Positions 5,697 through 14,178 of a DNA stretch of 21,842 nucleotides are shown here, piece after piece. Every line of letters starts with the position of its first letter. Within the stretch, counting starts at the first letter, position 1. Below the pieces are notes generated by a model. The model saw nothing but the letters and a program-made list of their open reading frames with translations. It was not told the origin of the DNA and did no database searches. This DNA comes from Treponema sp. GTDB lineage: Bacteria > Spirochaetota > Spirochaetia > Treponematales > Breznakiellaceae. Both the position numbers and the translations under genes were made by a program. The stretch is taken from assembly GCA_031259345.1 (NCBI GenBank), contig JAIRLQ010000091.1:1-21842 (forward strand). The letters are read 5' to 3'.

Positions 5697-7091
5697 ATGA
5701 CTGACACTAACGAATATAAAGAAGCGCTTAGAGCCGCTTTAAAGAACAGGGCCGACTGGCTTGACAAAACGGAGCTTCCCAAATTCAAAGAAGAACTCAG
5801 GCTGTACCATACCGGGTCTGCTTCGCTTTATAACCTCTACCTGAAAAAGGGCCTTATTCACGAAGATCCCTATAAGCAGGAAGTAAAAATCGGCGAGATT
5901 GAAGTTCCCGACACCAGCGCATTCAGCGAAGCAAACCGCATTGAAGAGCTTACCTTACGCCTTTCAGCTTATGACAACCAGCTTGATTTTTTGGTTAACT
6001 TTTATCAGTTTAGCGCCGATTTCCTTACCCTTGAACGGATTAAAAAAATACTGGGCCTTGTCCGGTATATCGACTGGCCCCATTTGACGCCGGATTCCCA
6101 ATCCTCGGTAACCAGGGCTGTGGCGGAGATGACGAACCAGATAAAGGTCGGCGTTGATCCTCTTACCATGAGTGTAATAAGTGAATCCCTGTCGAATCTC
6201 AATAAATCCTATGCCCCTATCATGAACGGCCTTAAAAATCTTACGGATTATCAACGGGAGGTTTACAAGCTGGATCTTAGGGATACGGTTACCAGCCAGA
6301 TCCCGCCCCAGGATGCCGTCCAGCTCTCGCTCTTAAAAAAGAAATTCACCCAGGCAAATCCCGGCAAACCTTTTTATCCGGATCTGGCGGAAGAAGTAAT
6401 AAAAGAGGATTATTCGGGCGATGGGCCGGCGCTGCATGCAAAAATACTAAAAACCCTTGAAGTGACCAGCGCAAAGCCAAAAGCTGTAAAGTCCAAGCCG
6501 GATCTAAAAGTGATACTTCTTGAGGGCGCTCAGATTTTGGGAAACAGCGCCCAGACTTTTTCCGAAGTAGCGGTAAAAATAAACGAAAATCATATGCTTC
6601 TGGAAAGCAAAAGCCGCGGCTTCTGGCAAAAGATGAAAAAGGTTATGGCCCAGATGTTTAACAAAGCCCCTGAGCCGGTTTTTTATGATGTAGAATACAT
6701 TGATACCGCCCGGGGAATGCCGGTACGGGAGAGGATCAATTTTAGCGCATTTAAGAACGAGCTGGAACGGAAGATAAGAATCCTTTCTACCCTGGGCCCT
6801 AACGGGCCGGGTCTCAACAAGCTTGAATCCATGCACGATGATCAGATCATCTCTTTTCTGGAAAAAAATATCCACGAAGTTCAGGGGATGCATAAAATCC
6901 TGACCGCTCTGGATGAATTCTTTAAGGCAGAGGCCGGCAATGAAGAACGGGGGCGGATTAAAGGCATCAAACCCGAGCTTGGGACTATAAAAAATGTCAT
7001 TATCCGGGCCAACGCCAAACGTCATGAATACGGCGCCCAAAAAGAAGAAGAAGAACAGCTTAAACGTCTTGGGGTTAATCCTGAATCGTAA
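5697..7091 (+). CDS. Conserved-looking protein of unknown function
   Basis: A 464-residue, mostly helical soluble protein with no signal peptide and no membrane segment. It starts MTDTNEYKEALRAALKNRADWLDK and ends in a charged region with a short run of Glu (QKEEEEQLKRLGV). I do not recognise a domain. A Lys-rich segment near residues 255-275 (SAKPKAVKSKPDLK) looks like a linker between two helical halves. The ATG at 5697 is chosen over an in-frame TTG at 5646, because 5646 lies upstream of the promoter and the ATG sits 7 nt after the -10. The stop codon is 10 nt before the start of the peptide-binding lipoprotein gene, whose ribosome site begins in the last base of this stop, so the two are translated as a pair. 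Confidence 0.85.
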   Translation: MTDTNEYKEALRAALKNRADWLDKTELPKFKEELRLYHTGSASLYNLYLKKGLIHEDPYKQEVKIGEIEVPDTSAFSEANRIEELTLRLSAYDNQLDFLVNFYQFSADFLTLERIKKILGLVRYIDWPHLTPDSQSSVTRAVAEMTNQIKVGVDPLTMSVISESLSNLNKSYAPIMNGLKNLTDYQREVYKLDLRDTVTSQIPPQDAVQLSLLKKKFTQANPGKPFYPDLAEEVIKEDYSGDGPALHAKILKTLEVTSAKPKAVKSKPDLKVILLEGAQILGNSAQTFSEVAVKINENHMLLESKSRGFWQKMKKVMAQMFNKAPEPVFYDVEYIDTARGMPVRERINFSAFKNELERKIRILSTLGPNGPGLNKLESMHDDQIISFLEKNIHEVQGMHKILTALDEFFKAEAGNEERGRIKGIKPELGTIKNVIIRANAKRHEYGAQKEEEEQLKRLGVNPES

Positions 7092-7101
7092 GAGGTACAA
7101 C

Positions 7102-8784
7102 TTGAAAAGACTTATCGTCTTCTGGATTTTGTGCCTGTCCCTGGCTGCCTGCGCCGGCACGTCCCGGACGGAAGAGCAAAACCTCCTGCCTGTCCCCAGG
7201 CCTCCCTTGTCTGTTCCCGAAGAGGAGCCTTCTTTTGACGGTGTTGAGCCGGGTTATGCCGAAACCAGGCCCCGTTCCAGCGTCCGGGACGAGCTTACGG
7301 TAACCTTTTCGTCGGGCAATGTAGAGCTTGACTTCCGTAAGGCCTACCTTTCCCAGGAGGCCCAGATCTTTACGGGGATCTACGAAGGGCTTTTTTCGTA
7401 CAATCCCTACAGCCTGGAGCCCGAAGCGGCTATAGCCCGGCGCTGGCAAACATCAGACGACAAAAAAACCTGGACTTTTACCCTGCGCAAAAATGCCAAA
7501 TATCAAAACGGCGATTCCATAAAAGCCGAAGATTTTCGCGCCGCGTGGCTTTCTCTGCTGGAACCCGGCAGGGACGCTCCCTATTCCTCACTTTTTGACA
7601 TTATAAAAGGCGCCCGGGAATACCGGCTTGGACAAAACAACGATCCCCGGCAGGTGGGAATCAGCGTTAACGATGACGAAACCCTGGTGGTAGAGCTGAA
7701 CAATCCCGCGGTATTTTTTCCCAGTATGCTTTGTCATCATTCCTTTAGCCCCATCCATCCTTCCATGCTGGATGACCGGGCCTGGGCTTCCGGAAAACTG
7801 GTGAGCAACGGCCCATTTTATCTGGAAGACTACAGCTCTGACCGTATGACGCTCCGCAAAAACGAATATTACTGGGATTCCGACAGCGTCGCCCTTAATA
7901 AACTAACGCTTAAATTTGCCAAAGACGACGAAGACGCGGCGTCTCTCTGGAATTCCGGGGAGAGCCGCTGGATTGCCGGGAATGTTGATACCAATGCCCT
8001 GACAGATCTTTCGGGGGTTTTGGTAAACGCCATGTTTGCCACCCATTATTACTACATACGTTCCGCCAAAAGGCCCTGGGACGACTACCGGTTGCGCCGC
8101 GCGCTGGTTTTGGCTCTCCCCTGGAAAGAGCTCCGGCAGGGCTATTTTCTTCCGGCAAAAACCCTGATTTTCCCCCTTCCCGGCTATCCCGAAATTGAAG
8201 GCCTCGAAAAAGACAATATCGAAGAAGCGCGGAAACTCCTTGAAGAAGCGGGCTTTGCCGGAGGTGCCGGCCTCCCCAGCCTGGTAATCCGTATTACCCC
8301 GTCGGAAGAAGCGGAACGCATAGCCCACATTATGGCAAGCGCCTGGATAAACGAGCTTGGCATTGAGACAAAAACCGATGTGGTGCCCTATAGAAATTAC
8401 TTTCAGTCATTAAAGCAAAACGATTATGATATAGGCGCCACTACCTGGGTAGGTGACTTTGCCGACCCCTATACATTTCTGCAAATGTGGCGGCGGGATT
8501 CCAACCTGAACGATGCCCGGTACAATGACGCCGACTACGAGGCCCTGATGGAAAAATCCATGACCGAAGAAGGGGACCGCCGCTGGAGAACTTTGGCGGA
8601 AGCCGAGGAATTGCTTTTAAACCGGGGATCCGTGCTGCCCATTTCTTACAGTCCCGCGCTTAATATAGTAGACACTGATGAGCTGGCCGGATGGTATCCC
8701 AACGCGCTGGATCTGCATCCTTTTAAATATTTTTCTTTTAAAGGCTTTAGGCCGCTTCCCGGCGTTGCCATGGGAAAGTTATAA
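7102..8784 (+). CDS. Oligopeptide ABC transporter substrate-binding lipoprotein (SBP family 5)
   Basis: A 560-residue OppA-like protein that should bind peptides outside the cytoplasmic membrane and hand them to an ABC permease. The signal peptide is (M)KRLIVFWILCLSLAAC with lipobox SLAAC and Cys17, followed by a Pro/Glu-rich linker. The SBP_bac_5 pattern follows: QIFTGIYEGLFSYNPYSLEP, then WTFTLRKNAKYQNGDSIKAEDF and the late DYDIGATTWVGDFADPYTFL. Start TTG at 7102 is preferred over an upstream ATG at 6994 because AGAGG lies at 7091-7095 and the signal peptide begins immediately; 6994 would overlap the previous gene by about 100 nt. No permease or ATPase gene is nearby, so its partner must be elsewhere. 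Substrate is unknown. Confidence 0.9.
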   Translation: MKRLIVFWILCLSLAACAGTSRTEEQNLLPVPRPPLSVPEEEPSFDGVEPGYAETRPRSSVRDELTVTFSSGNVELDFRKAYLSQEAQIFTGIYEGLFSYNPYSLEPEAAIARRWQTSDDKKTWTFTLRKNAKYQNGDSIKAEDFRAAWLSLLEPGRDAPYSSLFDIIKGAREYRLGQNNDPRQVGISVNDDETLVVELNNPAVFFPSMLCHHSFSPIHPSMLDDRAWASGKLVSNGPFYLEDYSSDRMTLRKNEYYWDSDSVALNKLTLKFAKDDEDAASLWNSGESRWIAGNVDTNALTDLSGVLVNAMFATHYYYIRSAKRPWDDYRLRRALVLALPWKELRQGYFLPAKTLIFPLPGYPEIEGLEKDNIEEARKLLEEAGFAGGAGLPSLVIRITPSEEAERIAHIMASAWINELGIETKTDVVPYRNYFQSLKQNDYDIGATTWVGDFADPYTFLQMWRRDSNLNDARYNDADYEALMEKSMTEEGDRRWRTLAEAEELLLNRGSVLPISYSPALNIVDTDELAGWYPNALDLHPFKYFSFKGFRPLPGVAMGKL

Positions 8785-8793
8785 TGGTATATT
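8765..8793 (+). promoter_or_regulatory. carD promoter
   Basis: A -35 TTGCCA (8765-8770), a 17-nt spacer and a -10 TATATT (8788-8793) lie across the end of the peptide-binding protein gene. The -10 ends 7 nt before the carD ATG at 8801, and no Shine-Dalgarno sequence is present, so the carD mRNA from this site would be leaderless. A second TATAAT at 8780-8785 lies within the spacer. Confidence 0.75.
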
Positions 8794-8800
8794 ATAAAAG

Positions 8801-9298
8801 ATGAGTAAATCAAAAGTTTTCCAAATTGATCAAAAGGTGGTTTATCCCGCCCAGGGGGTTGGAATCATCAAATCCATTGAGGACCGGGTTTTTAAAGACA
8901 AAAAAACGCCTTATTACACTATTTATATCGAAGTAACGGATATGACTATCATGGCTCCGGTGGAAGCGGCCGAATCACTGGGGATACGGGCCATTGTATC
9001 CAGGGACGAAGCAAACAAAGCCCTGGAACTTATCGGCGAAGATTACGGCGATATTCCTTCAGACTGGAAGCTGCGTTTCCAGATGAATCAGGATCTTCTT
9101 AAAAAAGGAAGCGTTATCGACATTGCTACCATAGTCCGTACCCTTTACCACCGGAGCAAAATGAAAGAGCTGCCCATTCAGGAGCGGAAGCTTTACGATA
9201 CTGCCCTGACCATCCTAAAAGATGAGGTTTCTTGTTCCCTCCGCAAGCCCAAAGAGGAAGTGGAAAACATGATCTTTGCCCGGCTTGAATCGCGCTAA
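8801..9298 (+). CDS. carD: CarD-family RNA polymerase-binding transcription regulator
   Basis: CarD binds the beta subunit of RNA polymerase and stabilises open promoter complexes, especially at rRNA promoters. This 165-residue protein has the N-terminal RNAP-interaction domain (about residues 5-60: FQIDQKVVYPAQGVGIIKSIE, with YYTIYIE and MTIMAPVE) and a helical C-terminal DNA-binding domain (about 70-165, including WKLRFQMNQDLLKKG and AIVRTLYHRSK-like helices). Length agrees with the family. It is followed after 9 nt by ispDF; carD next to ispD is also known in actinobacteria and treponemes, so the arrangement is conserved rather than local. It has its own promoter inside the end of the upstream gene. 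Confidence 0.94.
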   Translation: MSKSKVFQIDQKVVYPAQGVGIIKSIEDRVFKDKKTPYYTIYIEVTDMTIMAPVEAAESLGIRAIVSRDEANKALELIGEDYGDIPSDWKLRFQMNQDLLKKGSVIDIATIVRTLYHRSKMKELPIQERKLYDTALTILKDEVSCSLRKPKEEVENMIFARLESR

Positions 9299-9307
9299 CG
9301 GTGTCAA

Positions 9308-10567
9308 ATGGGATCTTCTTTTGCCGCGCTGATATGCGCGGCAGGCAGTTCAAGCCGTATGGGAAGCGGCGCTTTTCGGGTAAAAAAAGAATACTGCTTT
9401 TTTGACCCTTCTTTTATTGATAATGAAGGGAAGCCCCTGACAGTGTTGGGCGCGGCGGTTTCCTCCTTTGCGGCTTTTAAACAAATCAAAACCATTGTTA
9501 TCACCGTGCCCCCCCGGGGAGGCTGGGGTAAAGAAGCCGCCAAAGCCGCCCTGCCTGTCTGCCTTCAAAATGACAGGCGTATCATTTTTGCAGGCGGGAG
9601 CAAAACCCGCCGCGCCTCGGTATATAACGCCCTTAAAACCCTTGAAGAATACATGCCCCAATATGTCCTTATCCATGACGGCGCCCGTCCCTGGGTAAGC
9701 CATGCCCTTATCAGCCGGGTAATGGAAGCTGCCGAAAAATCCGGCGCGGTCATTCCCGCCATGCCGGGGGTAGAAACCCCCAAAGAAATTGACAGGCCCA
9801 CAAAGGCCAAAGACCCTTTGATACGGCGCCACCTCCGCCGGGCGCAGGTGGTTTTTGCCCAGACCCCCCAGGGCTTCGCGTTTCCGGAAATTCTGCGGGC
9901 CCACGAAAAGGCCGCCGCCAATGAAAGCTCCGGCTTTGAATACACCGATGACGCGGAGGTATGGGGCCAATTTGCCGGCGCCGTAACGGTAATAGACGGC
10001 GAAAAAAAAAACCGCAAAATCACTTTTCAGGAAGATTTAAACAATAACACGGCGGGAACTGTTCCCGCGCCGGCTATTACCATGGGCCAACGCGTCGGGC
10101 TGGGTAAAGATTTACACCGCCTGGCTTCCGGGCGCCGTTTCCTTTTGGGCGGAGTGGAGATCCCCTTTGAAAAAGGCGAACTTGGCCATTCCGACGGGGA
10201 TGTTCTTGCACATGCCCTGTGCGACGCCCTTTTGGGGGCCGCCGGTCTGGGCGACATTGGCGAACTCTTTCCGCCGTCGGACAAAAAGTGGGAAGGCGCC
10301 GATTCGATGGAACTGCTGCGGCAGGTCTGGGAATCTGTTAAAACCGCAGGCTGGCGTATACTAAACATCGACTGTGTTATCAGCTGCGAAAAGCCCAAAG
10401 TCCTCCCCTACCGGGAAGAAATCCGATCTTCCCTGGCCCGGGCTTTGGGCATTGAAAAAGAAAGACTTTTTGTCAAAGGCAAAACCAACGAAGGCCTGGG
10501 CGACTTGGGCGCAGGCGAAGCGGTAGAAGCCCTGGCGATCTGCCTTCTGGAAATGGGTGCCCCATGA
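9308..10567 (+). CDS. ispDF: Bifunctional IspD-IspF enzyme of the MEP isoprenoid pathway
   Basis: A 419-residue fusion. The N-terminal IspD part (about 1-245) transfers CMP to methylerythritol 4-phosphate; it has the nucleotide-binding AAGSSSRMG (11-19), HDGARPWV (123-130), QTPQGF (185-190) and TDDAE (213-217). After a short linker (about 246-258), the C-terminal IspF part (about 259-419) makes the cyclic diphosphate; it has the metal ligands D268 and H270 in GKDLHRL, H302 in the HSDGDVLAHALCDALLG block, DIGELFP and the late KTNEGLGDLGAGEA. Both halves look intact. Such fusions occur in several bacteria, including treponemes. The ribosome site is weak, 9 nt after carD. The stop codon overlaps the nth start by 4 nt. 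Confidence 0.96.
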   Translation: MGSSFAALICAAGSSSRMGSGAFRVKKEYCFFDPSFIDNEGKPLTVLGAAVSSFAAFKQIKTIVITVPPRGGWGKEAAKAALPVCLQNDRRIIFAGGSKTRRASVYNALKTLEEYMPQYVLIHDGARPWVSHALISRVMEAAEKSGAVIPAMPGVETPKEIDRPTKAKDPLIRRHLRRAQVVFAQTPQGFAFPEILRAHEKAAANESSGFEYTDDAEVWGQFAGAVTVIDGEKKNRKITFQEDLNNNTAGTVPAPAITMGQRVGLGKDLHRLASGRRFLLGGVEIPFEKGELGHSDGDVLAHALCDALLGAAGLGDIGELFPPSDKKWEGADSMELLRQVWESVKTAGWRILNIDCVISCEKPKVLPYREEIRSSLARALGIEKERLFVKGKTNEGLGDLGAGEAVEALAICLLEMGAP

Positions 10568-11250
10568 GTACTGTTGACTGGACGGATATTTTTAAAAGCC
10601 TCGAAAGATGGAGGAAAGATTTTCTTAAAGCCCAAAATGCGGCGGACCCATCGGTAACCGCCGTTGCCGGGGAATACCATGCCGAAAAAAACAAACCCTG
10701 GGCAGTGCTGGTGTCAACCATACTCAGCCTGCGTACAAAAGACGAAGTAACCATGCAAACATCAAGGGCTCTTTTGGCAAAGGCGCCGGGCCCGGCGGAG
10801 CTTCTTGCATTGGGCGAAAAAGAAACAGCCCGGCTTGCCTACCCCGCCGGATTTTACAGAACTAAAGCGGCATCTTTGCGGAAGATAGCCCGTATTCTGC
10901 TGGAAGAGTACGGCGGAAAAGTACCCGCGGACATGGACGCCCTGCTTGCCCTGCCCGGGGTAGGGAGAAAAACCGCCAATCTGGTTTTAACCGAAGCGTT
11001 TAACAAGTACGGCATCTGCGTAGATATTCATGTGCACAGGATCTGCAACCGCGCAGGCTGGGCCGAAACAAAAAATCCGGAAAAAACAGAGGCCGCCTTG
11101 CGGGAAATCCTTCCAAAGCGTTACTGGAAACGGATAAACGCCCTCTTGGTTCTTTATGGACAGCAAATCTGCCGCCCTGTAAGCCCTTTCTGTTCACGCT
11201 GCGTTATAGCCGGACAGTGCCTGGGCCGGGGGGTAGAAAAACGGCGCTAA
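10564..11250 (+). CDS. nth: Endonuclease III (DNA glycosylase / AP lyase)
   Basis: Nth removes oxidised pyrimidines from DNA and cuts the strand at the resulting abasic site in base excision repair. The 228-residue protein has the helix-hairpin-helix LLALPGVGRKTANLVL with catalytic Lys136, catalytic Asp154 in CVDIHVHRICNR, and the C-terminal 4Fe-4S loop with Cys203, Cys210, Cys213 and Cys219 in the C-x6-C-x2-C-x5-C spacing. All key residues are present and the length is normal. It overlaps ispDF by ATGA, so it is translated with it, although the two pathways are unrelated. Confidence 0.96.
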   Translation: MSTVDWTDIFKSLERWRKDFLKAQNAADPSVTAVAGEYHAEKNKPWAVLVSTILSLRTKDEVTMQTSRALLAKAPGPAELLALGEKETARLAYPAGFYRTKAASLRKIARILLEEYGGKVPADMDALLALPGVGRKTANLVLTEAFNKYGICVDIHVHRICNRAGWAETKNPEKTEAALREILPKRYWKRINALLVLYGQQICRPVSPFCSRCVIAGQCLGRGVEKRR

Positions 11251-11255
11251 GGGGG

Positions 11256-11298
11256 CCGTTGGTTAGGGAAACGCGATTGGCGTCAAGTTAACCAACGG
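11256..11298. terminator. Inverted repeat between convergent genes, probable bidirectional terminator
   Basis: A perfect 10-bp stem, CCGTTGGTTA (11256-11265) with TAACCAACGG (11289-11298), encloses a 23-nt loop between the ends of nth (plus) and the coiled-coil gene (minus). There is no long U-tract on either strand, so termination strength is uncertain. A second stem, TTAGGGAA (11263-11270) with TTCCCTAA (11299-11306), shares bases with the first and would be an alternative; its right arm includes the stop codon of the minus-strand gene. Confidence 0.6.
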
Positions 11299-11302
11299 TT
11301 CC

Positions 11303-14173
11303 CTAATGTTTGTCAAAAACTTCTTTTACCAGTTCTACTTCGCCCCTGGAAATCTTAAGGTTAGAGGCAATTTCCTCAACCTTCCAGCCCTGGGTTAAAA
11401 GCTGAATGATGGTTTCCCGTTTATTCAGCGAAGGGGCTCCTTCACCCAAAGGCGGGGAGCCGTCTTTGTTCCCTTTAAGCATCGAGTCGATAAACCTGGC
11501 CTGGCTTTGGGCGCGCTTGTTCAAATCTTCCAGACGGCTTTCCGCCTGGGCAAGCCATTCCCTGGCTTTCTGGACAGCCTGGTTCTTTTCCCTTAGCTCC
11601 GTAAGGCTTGAGTCCAGGGTAGAAATCAGCTCCGCCGCCTCTATTGCCTTTTCGCCTTCTTTGGATACAGCCGTTATCTCCCTGCGCAGGTCTTCTTCGT
11701 CGGCTTTAAGGCGGAGAAGGTCGGACTCCAGCTTAGCGGTTATTTTTTCCGATTCCTGCAGGGCCTTAAAGTTTTTGTCGATGCCGTCAAGGGTTTCTTC
11801 CAGCACCTGGTCTTTTTTCTCCAGGCGCTGGTATTTTTCATCAGTCTCGTTCAGGGCTTCTTCCAGCTTGCGAATCCGCAATACCATTTCCTGCAATGTA
11901 TCGTCTGATGAAATAACCTGGCTAAGCTTTTCTTCCACTGCCCTGGAAATTTGCAAAAGACGGTTGAAGTCCGCTTCCATTTTGTCGATGCGGTATTTTT
12001 CAGAAGCGATCCGGGCCATTTTGGCGTTTACTTCGTCGCCCATACGGCGTATTTTCAGGAACTCGCTCTCAAGCTGGGCGGCCTCAAGGCGGCGCTGATC
12101 CAGCCGGTCAATATCACCCCGAAGATCTTCGATGCGGCGCTCCGTGCTAACTTTTAAATCAACAGCCTTGTCGATAAGTTTTGACTGCTCAAAGAATTCC
12201 CTGATACGCCGGTCCGCATCGTTGACAGAAGTTTCCAGAGACCGCACCTGCTCATCCGAACGGGCGATGATCTCGTTCCGCCTTTTGTCGGCCTCCAAAT
12301 AAGCGCCGTCCATGGCAGAGCGGATATTGGCGATACTGCCGTCCAGTTCCATGATGCTGCGCCTGGAAGCATCCAGCAGGGAAGACAGATCCCCCGATCG
12401 GGTTTCTACATAACCGGAAATTTCTTTAAGCCGTACTTCAAGCTCCCGCTGACTCTGTTTGATTTTTTCCGAAGATACAAGGGCATAATTCCCAATTTCC
12501 GCCTTGACCGTATATTCGGCGCTTTCCCGGACTTCGGCAAGTATATGATCCAGTTGTTCTTTGTAGGATGCTAAAGATTCATCCGCGGCATTCATACGGT
12601 TCCAGATGGATTCTTCAAATGCCCCCGTATCGGTTTTAAGATTTTCCAAATCCGCAAGCAGCTTTTCCGAACCCTGGGCAAATTCTTTTTCCATTTTTTC
12701 TAAAAGGTTTTCATGCAGTTCCCGGCGTTTTTCCTCCGCTTCATTACCCATATCGGACAATCTGGTTTCCAGGGATTCCTGCCAGCCGGCAAAACGGCGG
12801 TCTATGTCGCCCGAACGCCTGGCCAGATCGGCAAAAAAATCGTCTTCAAAACCTTTAAGCTTTTCTGACACATTGTCGTAGGCGGTATCCTTTAGATCGT
12901 TAAGCCCTTTTTCAAGGTTTTCCATTTCAGCTTTAAGGGCGGAGACGGATGAAGAATATTCCTGGGCGACGGCCCTACGGCTATCGGCACATTCAAGCTC
13001 GAAACGGGCAAAATCTTCGCGCACCCTTGCCAGAGTTTCCTTCATGTTCCGCCTTAGTTCCCCGTCCAGCTTACGGCTGTCTTCTGTAAGCGCCTCAAGA
13101 CGCTTGAACTCCCCTTCCTGAACCTGGCGGTATTCCTCAAGCTTGTTTTCTGTAAGCTCCAGGGCTTTTCGCTTCATATCCTCGGCAGTTTTTAAAATCA
13201 GGGTCTCTGTTTCCCGGGCATTGGTTTTTATCTCCAAAAAATCATTCTTCCATTCTTCGCGGAGGGCTTTGTCCCTGGTTTCCCAGTCCTGACGCTCGGT
13301 TTTCCAGTCTTCCCGAAAGCTTTTGATAAGATTTTGCACTTCCTCTATGCGGTTTTTCGCGCTTTCCTGATAGGTTTTTAGCCGTTCTTCTTCATCGGCC
13401 TTAAGCTTGTATATCCTTTCCTGAGCCTGTTCCTTAAGCTTAACCAGAGCGGCCTCTTCCATGCGGTCGGCCCGAAGCCCTGCCTGCTCAACGGCATTTT
13501 TCAGGGTTTTGTTGACAATTTCCATATCCTCGGCAAACTTCTGTTCCCGCTCTTTTTCAATTTTGCCCACTGCCTCGCGGTGCTCCTCAACCTTGCGTTC
13601 AATGGTTTCGACTGTTTCGGAAAGATCGCTGACGGTGGAATTCAGCGATGCGATGACAGTTTCGGCAGTTTTTGTAAGGGATTCGGCATTTTCCCGTTCA
13701 AATCGAATCTCCAGGCCTTCGAGGCCCCGTTCCAGATTTTCAAGGCCGGTCTTGGCTTCGCTAATCCGGCGGCTCGCCCCTTCGACAAACGCCGATTCAT
13801 CCCTGATGCGGTCAAGATTTTCCTGAACTCTAAGGGTCCTTCCGGTGAGCTCTTCCATGGAGCTTTCATACGCCTTAAGCCGTTCTTCAATGCGGCTCAG
13901 CGCCGCCGCCTTGTCCTCAAGCTCCTCGTCAGTAAGCCGCAGGCGGTTTAAAAGCTCCTTTCCCGATTCCTTTTCAACTTTGATGTCGATACCGTAGGAA
14001 CGAACATCCTCGGCGGATACATCGGCAAAAGACTTGAGTTCCGCCTTGAGTTTTTCGGCGTATTTTTTCAACTGGTCAAGAGACCGGCTCGACCGGTCAA
14101 CTTGACGGTACATGACAAGAACAAGAATGACAATTCCCAATGTTAGAAGATTTCCAACCGTAAAAAAGCCCAT
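11303..14173 (-). CDS. SpiroCoCo-type membrane-anchored coiled-coil protein
   Basis: A 956-residue protein with one N-terminal membrane helix (about residues 4-21, FTVGNLLTLGIVILVLVM), followed by nearly 850 residues rich in Glu, Lys, Arg and Leu with heptad-like spacing, typical of a long coiled coil. The last 39 residues (918-956: KRETIIQLLTQGWKVEEIAS, then NLKISRGEVELVKEV) form a helix-turn-helix-like module. This layout matches the SpiroCoCo family of spirochaetes, thought to be structural; the exact role is not established. It begins 5 nt after the stop of the HAD hydrolase gene and is probably co-transcribed with it; no Shine-Dalgarno site is visible. Confidence 0.88.
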   Translation of the reverse strand: MGFFTVGNLLTLGIVILVLVMYRQVDRSSRSLDQLKKYAEKLKAELKSFADVSAEDVRSYGIDIKVEKESGKELLNRLRLTDEELEDKAAALSRIEERLKAYESSMEELTGRTLRVQENLDRIRDESAFVEGASRRISEAKTGLENLERGLEGLEIRFERENAESLTKTAETVIASLNSTVSDLSETVETIERKVEEHREAVGKIEKEREQKFAEDMEIVNKTLKNAVEQAGLRADRMEEAALVKLKEQAQERIYKLKADEEERLKTYQESAKNRIEEVQNLIKSFREDWKTERQDWETRDKALREEWKNDFLEIKTNARETETLILKTAEDMKRKALELTENKLEEYRQVQEGEFKRLEALTEDSRKLDGELRRNMKETLARVREDFARFELECADSRRAVAQEYSSSVSALKAEMENLEKGLNDLKDTAYDNVSEKLKGFEDDFFADLARRSGDIDRRFAGWQESLETRLSDMGNEAEEKRRELHENLLEKMEKEFAQGSEKLLADLENLKTDTGAFEESIWNRMNAADESLASYKEQLDHILAEVRESAEYTVKAEIGNYALVSSEKIKQSQRELEVRLKEISGYVETRSGDLSSLLDASRRSIMELDGSIANIRSAMDGAYLEADKRRNEIIARSDEQVRSLETSVNDADRRIREFFEQSKLIDKAVDLKVSTERRIEDLRGDIDRLDQRRLEAAQLESEFLKIRRMGDEVNAKMARIASEKYRIDKMEADFNRLLQISRAVEEKLSQVISSDDTLQEMVLRIRKLEEALNETDEKYQRLEKKDQVLEETLDGIDKNFKALQESEKITAKLESDLLRLKADEEDLRREITAVSKEGEKAIEAAELISTLDSSLTELREKNQAVQKAREWLAQAESRLEDLNKRAQSQARFIDSMLKGNKDGSPPLGEGAPSLNKRETIIQLLTQGWKVEEIASNLKISRGEVELVKEVFDKH

Positions 14174-14178
14174 TTGGA

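Noticed and set aside
6504..7160. Minus-strand open frame opposite the 5697 and 7102 genes
   Set aside because: It is an antisense shadow with a phenylalanine/lysine-biased sequence and no ribosome site, covering two well-supported genes.
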